Counted from the first letter of the stretch, positions 43,923 to 52,593 are shown. The stretch: DNA of 64,000 bases from Gymnodinialimonas ulvae (GCF_037543845.1 NZ_JBBIFX010000001.1:806001-870000); one strand, 5' to 3'. Numbers and translations are program-made. The notes: generated by a model not told the origin, from the sequence alone.

Positions 43923-44774
43923 ATGACCCCCCTCGGCTTTTCGCTTGTCCTGGCCGCCGCCTTTGCCCACGCGACATGGAACTTTCTGGTCAAGCGCCTC
44001 AATGGTGGGCCCGAACTGCTTTGGCTCTTCGCGGCGCTGTCGCTGCCGGTTTACGGCCCTTTCGCGCTTTACCTCGCCCTGACCTTCGATGGGTGGAGCG
44101 CCCTAGTCGCCGTGGCCCTCGTCGGGACTGCGCTGCTGCACCTCGGCTATTTTCTCCTGTTGCAAGCGGGCTATCGGGCGGGCGATCTGTCCATCGTCTA
44201 CCCAACCGCGCGGGCCACGGGGCCGGTCCTGTCGTCGCTCATGGCGCTTGTCCTTCTGGCTCAGGCCCTGCCCGCGCAGGCAGCACTCGGTGGCGCGATC
44301 ATCGTTTTTGGCGTCGCGATGCTGACCGGTGGGCCAAGGGGCGGCGCGCGGCCTTTGAAATCACTGGCCTACGGGCTCGGCGTCGGTACGCTGATCGGAA
44401 CCTACACCGTCTGGGACGCCTGGGGCGTCTCGGTCCTGCTGATCCCTCCGATCCTGATGGACTATGCGTCGGCCATCGGGCGCTCGGTCCTGCTCTATCC
44501 ATACGCGCGCAGACGCTGGGACAAGGTGCAGGCGCTCTGGCGCGACCACAAACCTGCGGTGCTGATCATCGCCGTCTTGAATTCCGGCGCCTATATCCTC
44601 GTCCTCTATGCCCTCACCTTCACGCCGGTCATCTATGTGGCGCCCCTGCGTGAGGTCTCGGTCCTGATCGCGGTCTTGCTCGGCTCTGTCGTCCTGGGTG
44701 AAGGCCAGCTTGGCCGCCGCTTGGGATGGGCTGTGGTGATCGTGGCCGGGGTCTCGATCCTTGCCGCCAGCTGA
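43923..44774 (+). CDS. EamA-family (DMT) transporter
   Basis: A 283-aa membrane protein with about ten helices and two EamA repeats: GFSLVLAAAFAHATWNFLVKR at the start, LSIVYPTARATGPVLSSLMAL in the middle, and FTPVIYVAPLREVSVLIAVLLGSVVLGE in the second repeat. It probably exports amino acids or other metabolites. ATG 43923 is used; the longer reading has no extra homologous residues. It is divergent from the IOR gene and followed by a LysR regulator in the same direction, 103 bases on. Confidence 0.85.
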   Translation: MTPLGFSLVLAAAFAHATWNFLVKRLNGGPELLWLFAALSLPVYGPFALYLALTFDGWSALVAVALVGTALLHLGYFLLLQAGYRAGDLSIVYPTARATGPVLSSLMALVLLAQALPAQAALGGAIIVFGVAMLTGGPRGGARPLKSLAYGLGVGTLIGTYTVWDAWGVSVLLIPPILMDYASAIGRSVLLYPYARRRWDKVQALWRDHKPAVLIIAVLNSGAYILVLYALTFTPVIYVAPLREVSVLIAVLLGSVVLGEGQLGRRLGWAVVIVAGVSILAAS

Positions 44775-44877
44775 GTTTTGATGCTGAAATGCCCCGCAAT
44801 CCCGACCCCGCCAGAAACCCTTTGCATGGGCCGCGTGGGCTTCCTAGGTTGGCGCGCGAAGCGTGTGAACAGGTGAC

Positions 44878-45792
44878 ATGATGGATTGGGACAAGTTGCG
44901 GATTTTCCACGCAGTGGCCTCGGCTGGCTCATTGACCCATGCCGGTGACACGCTGCACCTGAGCCAATCCGCCGTCTCGCGGCAGATCCGCGCTTTGGAG
45001 GAGGGCCTCAACACGACGCTGTTTCACCGCCATGCCCGCGGCTTGATCCTCACCGAACAGGGCGAGCTTCTGTACGACGCAACACGCGCGATGACCAAGC
45101 GCCTCGATGCCGCCTCCGCCCGCATCCGCGACAGCGAAGAGGAAGTGTTCGGCGAGCTGCGCGTGACCACCACCATCGGCTTCGGCTCCCTCTGGCTGGC
45201 CCCGCGCCTGCCCGCGCTTTACGAGAAATATCCCGATCTCAAGATCGACCTCATGCTCGAAGAAAAGGTCCTCGACCTGCCGATGCGCGAGGCCGACGTC
45301 GCCATCCGCATGAAGGAACCCAGCCAGGCCGACCTGATCCGCCGCCGCCTGATGACGATCAACATGCGGCTTTTCGCGTCGCCCTCCTATCTGGCGAAAC
45401 ATGGCATGCCGGACAGCCTCGAAGACCTGTCCAACCACCGCCTGATTTCCCAAAACGCCTCCGCCGCGCAGGTGAGTTCCGGCGCGTTGCTGGTACGCGA
45501 ATTGCTCAGCTACGATGTCGGCTCCACGCTTTCGGTGAACAATTACTTCGGCGTGCTGCAGGCCGTGATCCACGATCTGGGCATCGGCGTCTTGCCCGAT
45601 TATCTGACGCAGGACTTCCCCGATATCGTCCGGGTTCTACCGGAGGTGGAATCCGCCGAAGTGCCCGTGTTCCTCGCCTATCCCGAGGAATTGCGCCAAT
45701 CCCGCCGCATCGAAGTGTTTCGCGATTTCGTCATGGAAGAAGTCATCGCCTACCGCCGCAGGCAGCGCGAAGCCGAGGCGGTTCCGACCTGA
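44878..45792 (+). CDS. LysR-family transcriptional regulator
   Basis: A 304-aa regulator with an N-terminal winged helix-turn-helix (WDKLRIFHAVASAGSLTHAGDTLHLSQSAVSRQIRALEE, residues 3-41). A periplasmic-binding-like effector domain carries VTTTIGFGSLWLAPRLP. Two adjacent ATGs (44878 and 44881) are possible, with AGGTG just upstream. The target is not evident; the upstream EamA gene or itself is possible. A structured RNA-like element follows. Confidence 0.92.
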   Translation: MMDWDKLRIFHAVASAGSLTHAGDTLHLSQSAVSRQIRALEEGLNTTLFHRHARGLILTEQGELLYDATRAMTKRLDAASARIRDSEEEVFGELRVTTTIGFGSLWLAPRLPALYEKYPDLKIDLMLEEKVLDLPMREADVAIRMKEPSQADLIRRRLMTINMRLFASPSYLAKHGMPDSLEDLSNHRLISQNASAAQVSSGALLVRELLSYDVGSTLSVNNYFGVLQAVIHDLGIGVLPDYLTQDFPDIVRVLPEVESAEVPVFLAYPEELRQSRRIEVFRDFVMEEVIAYRRRQREAEAVPT

Positions 45793-45865
45793 TCCGCGCC
45801 GACAAGGCTGTGTGCTATGCGCCACATACATACCGGCAATGCATCGTCAATCCCCATTTTGCCTT

Positions 45866-45966
45866 GATCGGAAGCGTTCCGCCTCTTACTTCATCAATCG
45901 TCGGAACGAGAGTTCTGACACCTCCCTGTTGGACTTCGGCCGAGATTCGTCTCGGCCTTTTTTTTT
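45866..45966 (+). ncRNA. Candidate small regulatory RNA with anti-Shine-Dalgarno segment
   Basis: In the 217 bases between the LysR gene and the GNAT gene I see an ordered RNA-like layout. It has a small hairpin CGGAA-gcg-TTCCG (45869-45881), then a hairpin CGGAAC-gaga-GTTCTG with a GNRA-type loop (45902-45917). An unpaired stretch with CCTCCCT, complementary to ribosome binding sites, follows (about 45921-45927), and then a perfect terminator. No coding frame fits. The 5' end and promoter are not clear; CTTGAT-N16-CTTACT near 45863-45890 is a weak option that would give an RNA of about 70 bases. It could instead be the LysR 3' UTR. Confidence 0.5.
45938..45966 (+). terminator. Strong intrinsic terminator with UUCG loop
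   Basis: GGCCGAGA and TCTCGGCC pair perfectly around a TTCG tetraloop and are followed by nine consecutive Ts (45958-45966). This is by far the best terminator in the window. It lies 146 bases past the LysR stop and ends the candidate small RNA. Confidence 0.95.
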
Positions 45967-46009
45967 GCTCTGATCTGGCGTCCCGCGCCGTGATCTGCGA
46001 CGCAAACCC

Positions 46010-46480
46010 ATGGTTTCCAAAATAGAAACAAACCCCGCCTTCACCGATTGGCCCGCCCTCGATGCGCTTCTGCGCGCCGCATACGCGCCGATGGAAGGCC
46101 GGATCGACCCGCCGTCGTTCCTGACGACGATGACCCTTCAAGACATTGCGGAAAAGGCCATGGCCGAGGATCTGTTTTTGGCCCGCGAAGGAGTGAGTCC
46201 CGTGGCTTGCGGCTTTGGCAGACCCGAGGGGCGATATTACGAAATTGATAAGGTGGCCGTCGCCGCCACCCACCGCAAGCAGGGTCTTGCTCGCACGATG
46301 ATGGAGGCCGCCGCCGTGCGGGCGCAGCACCTGGGCTGCGCTGGTTTGCAGCTTTATGCGCGCGTCGAACTGATCGAGAACCACGTCACCTATCGCGCAC
46401 TTGGCTTCACCGAACACGCAACGTTCGCCCATCGCGGCTTTGACCGCCCCACTGCGATGATCTTTCGTCGCGCGGTCTGA
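46010..46480 (+). CDS. GNAT-family N-acetyltransferase
   Basis: A 156-aa acetyltransferase. The acetyl-CoA loop is seen in VAATHRKQGLARTMMEAAAVRA (about residues 84-105, R/Q-x-x-G-x-A), followed by the YRALGFTEHATFAHRGF beta-strand segment typical of GNAT ends. The substrate cannot be told. It sits 54 bases before purL on the same strand. Confidence 0.85.
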   Translation: MVSKIETNPAFTDWPALDALLRAAYAPMEGRIDPPSFLTTMTLQDIAEKAMAEDLFLAREGVSPVACGFGRPEGRYYEIDKVAVAATHRKQGLARTMMEAAAVRAQHLGCAGLQLYARVELIENHVTYRALGFTEHATFAHRGFDRPTAMIFRRAV

Positions 46481-46534
46481 GGCTTCCCCCCACGGCGCGG
46501 GCGGCTTATAGACCGGCCCAACTGGGGGACCGAC

Positions 46535-48694
46535 ATGACCGAACCGACACTTACGCCCGAGATCATCGCCGCCCATGGCTTTACCGACGCCGAATGGGCG
46601 GAGGTCAACGCGATCCTCGGGCGCGCGCCGAATTTCACCGAAATGGGCATCTTCTCGGCCATGTGGAACGAGCATTGTTCCTACAAATCCTCCAAGAAAT
46701 GGCTGCGCACCCTGCCCACCGAAGGCCCGCAGGTGATTTGCGGCCCCGGCGAGAACGCCGGCATCGTCGATATCGGCGACGGTCAATGCGTGGTCTTCAA
46801 GATGGAAAGCCACAATCATCCCTCCTACATCGAACCCTATCAGGGCGCGGCCACGGGTGTGGGCGGCATCCTGCGCGATGTCTTCACCATGGGCGCGCGG
46901 CCCATCGCGGCGATGAATGCGCTCAGCTTCGGGGCGCCCGACCACCCCAAGACCCGGCAGCTGGTGCACGGCGTGGTCGAAGGTATCGGCGGCTATGGCA
47001 ATTGTTTTGGCGTGCCCACCGTGGGTGGCGAGATTCGCTTTCACCCGGCCTACAACGGGAATTGTCTTGTAAATGCCTTTGCGGCTGGTTTGGCCGAAAC
47101 CGACAAGATTTTCTATAGTGCGGCCTCTGGCGTCGGTATGCCGGTCGTCTATCTCGGGGCCAAGACGGGCCGCGACGGTGTCGGCGGCGCGACGATGGCG
47201 TCGGCCGAGTTCGACGACACGATCGAGGAAAAGCGCCCCACCGTTCAGGTCGGCGATCCCTTCACCGAAAAGCGCCTTTTGGAGGCCTGTCTTGAGCTGA
47301 TGGAAACCGGCGCCGTGATCTCCATTCAGGATATGGGTGCCGCGGGCCTGACGTGCTCCGCGGTCGAGATGGGCGACAAGGGCGGGCTCGGCATCAAGCT
47401 GACCCTCGACCACGTCCCGCAACGCGAAAGCGCGATGACCGCCTACGAGATGATGCTCTCCGAAAGTCAGGAACGCATGCTCATGGTCCTCAACCCCGCG
47501 CTGGAAGATCAGGCGCGCGAGATTTTCGTCAAATGGGATCTGGACTTTGCCATCGTCGGGGAAACCATCGCCGAGGACCGCTTCCTGATTATCCACGGAA
47601 ACGAAACAGTCGCCGATCTGCCGCTGTCGAAACTCGCCTCTACCGCGCCGGAATACGATCGCCCCTGGGTTGCAACGCCGCCCGCCGAGCCGCTCGCCGA
47701 CGTGCCGCAGATCGACCCGATCGACGGCCTGCGCGCCCTCATCGCCTCGCCCAACTACTGCTCCCGGGCCTGGGCCTATCAGCAATACGACAGCCAGGTC
47801 ATGGCCGACACGATCCGCGCGCCGGGCCTCGGCGCGGGCGTCGTCCGCGTGCACGGCACCGACAAGGCGCTCGCCTTCACCTCCGACGTGACCCCGCGCT
47901 ACGTCAAGGCCAACCCCGTTGAGGGCGGCAAGCAGGCCGTCGCCGAGGCCTACCGTAACCTGTGCGCCGTCGGGGCCACGCCGCTCGCCACAACCGACAA
48001 CATGAATTTCGGCAACCCCGAAAAGCCCGAGATCATGGGCCAGTTCGTGGGCGCGATCCAAGGCATCGGCGAAGCCTGCCGCGCGCTCGACACCCCCATC
48101 GTGTCCGGCAACGTCTCGCTGTACAACGAGACCGACGGCACCGGCATCCTGCCCACCCCCACCATCGGCGCGGTCGGTCTGCTCGATCATATCGAAGACC
48201 TGATTTCCGGCACCGCACGCGATGGCCACATGCTCCTGCTCGTTGGCGAAACAACCGGCCACCTTGGCCAATCGGCGCTACTGGCCGAGGTGTTCAACCG
48301 CGAAGACGGCGACGCGCCCATGGTCGATCTGGAGGCCGAGCGCCGCAACGGCACCTTCATCCGCGACAACCGCGAGTGGATCGGCGCCTGCACCGACCTG
48401 TCCGACGGCGGCCTTGCGCTGGCGGCGTTCGAGCTGGCCGAAGCTGCCGGAACCGGGGTCACGCTCGACGTGGCCGACACCCCCACCCTCTTCGGTGAAG
48501 ATCAGGCCCGCTACCTGATCTCCACCAGCTTCGACAAGGCCGAGGCGCTGATGATCGCCGCCAGCCGCGCGGGCGTGCCCATCGTGACCGTTGGCAAGGT
48601 TGGTGGCGACACCGTCAAGATCGGCACCTCCGAGGCCCCGCTGGAAGAACTGGCCGAAAGCTGGTCCACATCCTTCGCCGGTCATTTCGCCTGA
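46535..48694 (+). CDS. purL: Phosphoribosylformylglycinamidine synthase subunit PurL (small type)
   Basis: A 719-aa ATP-dependent synthase of purine biosynthesis that works with separate PurS and PurQ, which are not in this window. Visible motifs are FSAMWNEHCSYKSSKKWL, the glycine-rich KMESHNHPSYIEPYQGAATGVGG, GDPFTEKRLLEACLEL and the second-half VSGNVSLYNET and CTDLSDGGLALAAFE. Length is normal for this type. ATG 46535 follows GGGGGAC. Confidence 0.97.
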   Translation: MTEPTLTPEIIAAHGFTDAEWAEVNAILGRAPNFTEMGIFSAMWNEHCSYKSSKKWLRTLPTEGPQVICGPGENAGIVDIGDGQCVVFKMESHNHPSYIEPYQGAATGVGGILRDVFTMGARPIAAMNALSFGAPDHPKTRQLVHGVVEGIGGYGNCFGVPTVGGEIRFHPAYNGNCLVNAFAAGLAETDKIFYSAASGVGMPVVYLGAKTGRDGVGGATMASAEFDDTIEEKRPTVQVGDPFTEKRLLEACLELMETGAVISIQDMGAAGLTCSAVEMGDKGGLGIKLTLDHVPQRESAMTAYEMMLSESQERMLMVLNPALEDQAREIFVKWDLDFAIVGETIAEDRFLIIHGNETVADLPLSKLASTAPEYDRPWVATPPAEPLADVPQIDPIDGLRALIASPNYCSRAWAYQQYDSQVMADTIRAPGLGAGVVRVHGTDKALAFTSDVTPRYVKANPVEGGKQAVAEAYRNLCAVGATPLATTDNMNFGNPEKPEIMGQFVGAIQGIGEACRALDTPIVSGNVSLYNETDGTGILPTPTIGAVGLLDHIEDLISGTARDGHMLLLVGETTGHLGQSALLAEVFNREDGDAPMVDLEAERRNGTFIRDNREWIGACTDLSDGGLALAAFELAEAAGTGVTLDVADTPTLFGEDQARYLISTSFDKAEALMIAASRAGVPIVTVGKVGGDTVKIGTSEAPLEELAESWSTSFAGHFA

Positions 48695-48707
48695 CGCCGC
48701 CCCTCTT

Positions 48708-48751
48708 TGCTCTCCAAATACCTCCGGGAGCGCGAGGGGCTGGCCCCTCGC
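48708..48751. repeat. Rhodobacterales-type intergenic hairpin repeat (terminator-like)
   Basis: A CTCCAAATACCTCCGGGAG lead-in is followed by perfect 9-base arms GCGAGGGGC and GCCCCTCGC, just after the purL stop. From memory, CCAAATAC-TCCGGG..GGGGC-GCCCC elements recur between genes in roseobacters and probably act as terminators or REP-like sequences. I cannot count copies genome-wide here. Confidence 0.55.
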
Positions 48752-48861
48752 ATCGCCACGCATCCGCCACGCGGCACGTGACGATCTTTCCCAAAGCTGA
48801 CCGCTTGCGGCCTGCGCACGCGCGCCCTACATTCCTTATCGAAACGGTCAAGGACACGCCC

Positions 48862-49098
48862 ATGCCAATGCAAGCCACCGAGATCGAAGCCCTCCTGCGG
48901 GAAAGCTTCCCCGACGCCCAGATCCAGGTCGCGGGCGACGACGGTGTGCATATGTCCGCAATGGTCATCGACGAAAGCTTCCGCGGCAAAAACCGCGTCC
49001 AACAACAACGCGCGGTCTATGCGGCCCTGAAGGGCAAGATGGACGGCCCCTCGGGCGAATTGCACGCGCTGGCCCTGACCACCAAGGTGCCGGAGTGA
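48862..49098 (+). CDS. bolA: BolA/IbaG-family protein
   Basis: A 78-aa partner of monothiol glutaredoxins in iron-sulfur cluster handling and iron sensing. Segments seen: IEALLRESFPDAQIQVAGDDGVHMSAMVIDESF and RVQQQRAVYAALKGKMDG. Start ATG 48862 follows AAGGA by 7 bases. grxD lies 380 bases downstream on the same strand, the usual BolA-Grx4 pairing, with two small membrane frames between them. Confidence 0.9.
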   Translation: MPMQATEIEALLRESFPDAQIQVAGDDGVHMSAMVIDESFRGKNRVQQQRAVYAALKGKMDGPSGELHALALTTKVPE

Positions 49099-49346
49099 TG
49101 TCATATACGGCATGGGTCGTTTGGGGCTTTGTCGCCTTGGTTGGCCTTGCCGGGGCCATCGGCATTTATCGCAATGTCACGCGCCAATCCCACGTCCCCA
49201 AGACCCGCGGTCTCACCGCTGGCCACGGAGATACGCTTGTATCAGCGGATCTCGGATCCGGCGTTGGCGGGCATAGCACCGTCTATCGTGTCCCAAAAGA
49301 CCCCCAACACCACGCCAAGGGCATGATGCCCGGAAATCGAAAGTGA
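49098..49346 (+). CDS. Small membrane protein between bolA and grxD (82 aa)
   Basis: One N-terminal transmembrane helix (about residues 4-24, YTAWVVWGFVALVGLAGAIGIY), then a polar tail with several His and Gly residues (GHGDTLVSADLGSGVGGHSTVY). ATG 49098 overlaps the bolA stop by one base (TGATG); a GTG one codon earlier is also possible. It is probably cotranscribed with bolA and grxD. No family recognised. Confidence 0.6.
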   Translation: MSYTAWVVWGFVALVGLAGAIGIYRNVTRQSHVPKTRGLTAGHGDTLVSADLGSGVGGHSTVYRVPKDPQHHAKGMMPGNRK

Positions 49347-49353
49347 ACGCCCC

Positions 49354-49488
49354 ATGAAAGCCTTCCTCCACGGCGCGATCCTCGCGGCCATTGGCCCCCT
49401 CGCCCTTCTGTTCCGCCCCACGCGGGACCAACTCAACCCTATTCCCATCCGTTCCGACGATCAAAGGATCCGACCCCATGAGCGCTGA
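49354..49488 (+). CDS. Possible microprotein overlapping the grxD start (44 aa)
   Basis: An ATG 7 bases after the previous stop opens a frame with a hydrophobic stretch (MKAFLHGAILAAIGPLALLFRP). It ends 11 bases inside grxD. The tight spacing suggests translation, perhaps as a leader coupled to grxD, but the ribosome site is weak and the frame is short. Confidence 0.35.
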   Translation: MKAFLHGAILAAIGPLALLFRPTRDQLNPIPIRSDDQRIRPHER

Positions 49489-49837
49489 AGATCAGATCAA
49501 GCAAACCATCACCGACAATTCCGTGGTGCTGTTCATGAAGGGCACCAAGGAGATGCCGCAATGTGGCTTCTCCTCCCGCGTGGCGGGCGTGCTGAACTAC
49601 ATGGGCGTCGATTTCGCCGATGTGAACGTGCTGGCCGACGAAGACATTCGGCAGGGGATCAAGGATTTCTCCGATTGGCCTACAGTCCCTCAGCTTTACG
49701 TGAAGGGCGAATTTGTCGGCGGCTGCGATATCGTCACGGAGATGACCTTGTCGGGGGAGCTCGACACGATGCTCGCCGACAATGGCGTGACCTTCGACAA
49801 AGACGCCGCCGACAAGATCCGCGAAGCCAACGGGTAA
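49478..49837 (+). CDS. grxD: Monothiol glutaredoxin Grx4/GrxD
   Basis: A 119-aa CGFS-type glutaredoxin that carries [2Fe-2S] clusters and pairs with BolA. The active site CGFS is at residue 29 (TKEMPQCGFSSRV), and the glutathione-binding TVPQLYVKGEFVGGCDI follows. ATG 49478 is preceded by AAAGGA. Followed by a terminator. Confidence 0.95.
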   Translation: MSAEDQIKQTITDNSVVLFMKGTKEMPQCGFSSRVAGVLNYMGVDFADVNVLADEDIRQGIKDFSDWPTVPQLYVKGEFVGGCDIVTEMTLSGELDTMLADNGVTFDKDAADKIREANG

Positions 49838-49861
49838 GACCCCTCCGCGCGGCACGACATT

Positions 49862-49891
49862 GGGCGCTCCCATGCCAGGGGCGCCCTTTTT
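49862..49891 (+). terminator. Intrinsic terminator after grxD
   Basis: GGGCGC and GCGCCC arms with an inner CC/GG extension, followed by TTTTT, 24 bases past the grxD stop and just before the convergent DsbA-like gene stop. Confidence 0.75.
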
Positions 49892-49893
49892 CG

Positions 49894-50646
49894 TCAACCG
49901 CGCGCGAGCGCTTCGTCCGCGATCACCGCACGCAGCACCGCGTCGGGTTGCACGCCCACCACGCGCGTACGCCCGATGATCAGCGACGGGGTTCCGGGCA
50001 ATCCAAACAGTCCCGCCAAGGCCCGATCCTCGGCCAGCCGCGCGGCCACCTCTGCACCGTCGAGATCCGCACGGAATTGTCCGCCATCCAGACCCAGGCC
50101 CTCGGCCAGAGGCCCCAAAGCATCCGCCCCGGAAACTGCCCGCGTGCGGTGCAATCTTTCGCGCATCGCCTCTGCCGCGCCTTGTCGCCCTGCGGCCAGC
50201 ACCGCGCGCGCGGCCAGCTCTGACGCAGCCCCGAACAGGGGATATTCCCGTGTGGTCAAGGTGATCCCCTCCAACGTGGCCAGACGCGGCTCCAACAGAC
50301 GGCACAGCGGGCAGCGGATGTCGGTGAAATACGTCACCGGAACCGGCGCGCCGCCGGTCCAGCCGGACCACAGCAACGGCTCGACTTCGGCACGGACCCG
50401 TGCCTCCACGGCAGCATCGCGGGCGGGCGACGCATCAAGCCCCAAGAGAACAGCGCCCCCGGCCCCGCCCCCCGTCAACCCGCCCCCTGTCACCTGGCCC
50501 CCAAGACTCAGACGGCGAAACCCAGGGACCGGATCAAACGGCTCAAACTCAAGCTCAGGCGCGCGGCCCCAATTCCACGGACGCGCGACAATCGCCCAGG
50601 CCCCACCAAGGATCAGCGCCCCTTTGACAAGCCCGCGCCGCTCCAT
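49894..50646 (-). CDS. DsbA-like thiol oxidoreductase, membrane- or periplasm-facing
   Basis: A 250-aa protein with an N-terminal hydrophobic segment (RRGLVKGALILGGAWAIVA), a glycine-rich linker (about 50-68) and a thioredoxin-fold domain. The active site is CPLC in TYFTDIRCPLCRLLEP (about residue 112), with the cis-Pro loop GTPSLIIG near 218. It probably acts as a periplasmic thiol oxidant or reductase. ATG 50646 overlaps the der stop (TGATG), an unusual coupling of a GTPase and an envelope thiol enzyme. Confidence 0.8.
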   Translation of the reverse strand: MERRGLVKGALILGGAWAIVARPWNWGRAPELEFEPFDPVPGFRRLSLGGQVTGGGLTGGGAGGAVLLGLDASPARDAAVEARVRAEVEPLLWSGWTGGAPVPVTYFTDIRCPLCRLLEPRLATLEGITLTTREYPLFGAASELAARAVLAAGRQGAAEAMRERLHRTRAVSGADALGPLAEGLGLDGGQFRADLDGAEVAARLAEDRALAGLFGLPGTPSLIIGRTRVVGVQPDAVLRAVIADEALARG

Positions 50647-52082
50647 CAACTTTTTTTCGTCTCGCCCTTCCGGACGTGCTTGTTCAGCCGTGAGGGCGTG
50701 GATTTCTTGCGGTTCTTGTAGGGGTTATCTTCGGATTGGCTGCGCATCCAAAGCCGGATCGGCGTGCCGGGCATGTCGAAATCCTCGCGCAGCCCATTCA
50801 CCAGATAGCGCGAATAGGCCTCTGGCAGCTTGTCGGGATGCGAACACATCACCACGAAGCCCGGCGGCCGCGTCTTGGCCTGCGTCATGTACCGCAGCCG
50901 GATGCGCCGTCCGCCCGGCGCGGGCGGTGGATGCGCCTCGGTCATCCCGATGAGCCATTGGTTCAGCCTCGCGGTCGCCACACGGGTGTTCCACGTCTTG
51001 TGAATTTGCAAAATGGCGGCGTGCAAGCGGTCCAGGCCTTTGCCCGTCTTGGCCGACACCGTGACCAAGGGCGCGCCCCTGAGCTGTGGCAGGAGTTTTT
51101 CGAACCCCGCACGCAAATCCTTGAGCTTTTGCTGCTTTTCGCCCTCGATGTCCCATTTGTTGACCGCGATCACCACCGCGCGCCCCTCGCGCTCGGCAAG
51201 GTCGGCGATGCGCAAATCCTGGCTCTCGAACGGGATTGCGGCATCCAGCAAAACCACCACCACTTCGGCGAATTTCACCGCGCGCAGGCCATCGGCCACG
51301 CTCAGCTTTTCCAGCTTTTCCTGCACCTTGGCGCGTTTGCGCATGCCGGCCGTGTCGAAGATCTTCATCGGCACGCCGTCCCATTCGAACGGCAGCGCAA
51401 TGGCGTCGCGCGTGATCCCGGCCTCGGGCCCCGTGAGCAGGCGATCTTCACCGATGATCTGGTTGATCAGGGTGGATTTGCCCGCGTTGGGGCGGCCAAC
51501 AACGGCAATCTGCAAGGGTTTCGAACGGGTTATAACGCGTTCTTCACCCTCGACGTCGACATCCGTTTCGGCCTCCTCCACCGGCTTTTCGTCGATCAAC
51601 GGCCCCAAAGCGGCGGCAAGGTCACTCATCCCTTCGCCATGTTCCGCGCTTAGCCCGATCGGCTCTCCCAGGCCAAGACCATAGGCCTCGATCATTCCCG
51701 ACTGGCCCGCGTTGCCCTCGGCCTTGTTGCAGCCCAACAGAACCGGCTTGCCCGATTTGCGCAGGATGTCGGCGAAATATTCATCCGCCGCCGTGACACC
51801 CGCGCGCGCGTCGATCACGAACAGGGCCGCATCGGCCATTTGCACCGCATGTTCGGTCAGCCGCCGCATCCGACCCTGAAGGCTGTCGTCGGTGGCATCT
51901 TCCAGACCGGCGGTGTCGACCACGGTAAACCGGAACGGCCCCAGCCGCGCGTCGCCTTCGCGCAGGTCGCGCGTCACGCCGGGCTGGTTGTCCACCAGCG
52001 CCAGTTTCCGGCCCACGAGCCGGTTGAACAGGGTCGATTTCCCGACATTGGGCCGACCGACGATGGCAAGGGTGAACGACAT
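50646..52082 (-). CDS. der: Ribosome-associated GTPase Der (EngA)
   Basis: A 478-aa essential GTPase of 50S subunit assembly with two tandem G domains. The first P-loop is GRPNVGKSTLFNRLVG at the N-terminus, with DTAGLED. The second is GRPNAGKSTLINQIIG (about residue 196), with DTAGMRKRAKV and NKWD. The C-terminal KH-like domain ends in a lysine-rich tail. Confidence 0.96.
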   Translation of the reverse strand: MSFTLAIVGRPNVGKSTLFNRLVGRKLALVDNQPGVTRDLREGDARLGPFRFTVVDTAGLEDATDDSLQGRMRRLTEHAVQMADAALFVIDARAGVTAADEYFADILRKSGKPVLLGCNKAEGNAGQSGMIEAYGLGLGEPIGLSAEHGEGMSDLAAALGPLIDEKPVEEAETDVDVEGEERVITRSKPLQIAVVGRPNAGKSTLINQIIGEDRLLTGPEAGITRDAIALPFEWDGVPMKIFDTAGMRKRAKVQEKLEKLSVADGLRAVKFAEVVVVLLDAAIPFESQDLRIADLAEREGRAVVIAVNKWDIEGEKQQKLKDLRAGFEKLLPQLRGAPLVTVSAKTGKGLDRLHAAILQIHKTWNTRVATARLNQWLIGMTEAHPPPAPGGRRIRLRYMTQAKTRPPGFVVMCSHPDKLPEAYSRYLVNGLREDFDMPGTPIRLWMRSQSEDNPYKNRKKSTPSRLNKHVRKGETKKS

Positions 52083-52128
52083 GGGACTACCTTTATAAGC
52101 AAGGCGCGGCTCTACGCCCCTTCGGGCC

Positions 52129-52593
52129 CTATTTCAAGCGTCTCAACGCGGTCTCCAGGGCATTGGAGAACGCGGAACGGTCTGCCTTGCTGAACGGTTT
52201 CGCCCCGCCGATGCCTTGTCCGTCCAGTCCGGCGCGCAGATCGGCCATGATCGCGCGCGTCGCGACCTGCGCCCCGATGGAGTTTTTGGTGAACGCGCGC
52301 CCCTTGGGATCCATCACCGCAGCGCCCTTTTCAAGGCACCGCTCGGCCAGCAGAATATCCGCCGTCACCACCAAGGCCGCAGGCCCCGCCACCTCGGCGA
52401 TGAGGTCATCGGCGGCGTCGAACCCGTCGCCCGCCATTTGCATCGTGATCAACGGATGCGCGGGATGGCGCAGGTACGATCCCGCCACCAACCGCACCGC
52501 AATGCCGTGCCGCCACGCGGCCTTGTAGATCTCGTCCTTCACCGGACAGGCATCGGCATCGACCAGGATCAAGGGGCCCGCGGTATCAGTCAA
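52129..52593 (-). CDS. YaiI/YqxD-family (DUF188) protein
   Basis: A 154-aa PIN-like protein with the family opening ILVDADACPVKDEIYKAAWR, VVTADILLAERCLEKGAAVMDPKG and GGAKPFSKADRSAFSNALE. The function is unproved; the conserved aspartates suggest a nuclease-like site. I chose the TTG start at 52593 because GGAGGGG lies 4 bases upstream and the family begins about 8 residues before the first strand. It overlaps the mutarotase-like gene by 8 bases. Confidence 0.85.
   Translation of the reverse strand: MTDTAGPLILVDADACPVKDEIYKAAWRHGIAVRLVAGSYLRHPAHPLITMQMAGDGFDAADDLIAEVAGPAALVVTADILLAERCLEKGAAVMDPKGRAFTKNSIGAQVATRAIMADLRAGLDGQGIGGAKPFSKADRSAFSNALETALRRLK

Noticed and set aside
45815..48271. 818-codon minus-strand frame opposite purL
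   Set aside because: It mirrors purL codon by codon and has no recognisable motif or ribosome site; purL is unambiguous.
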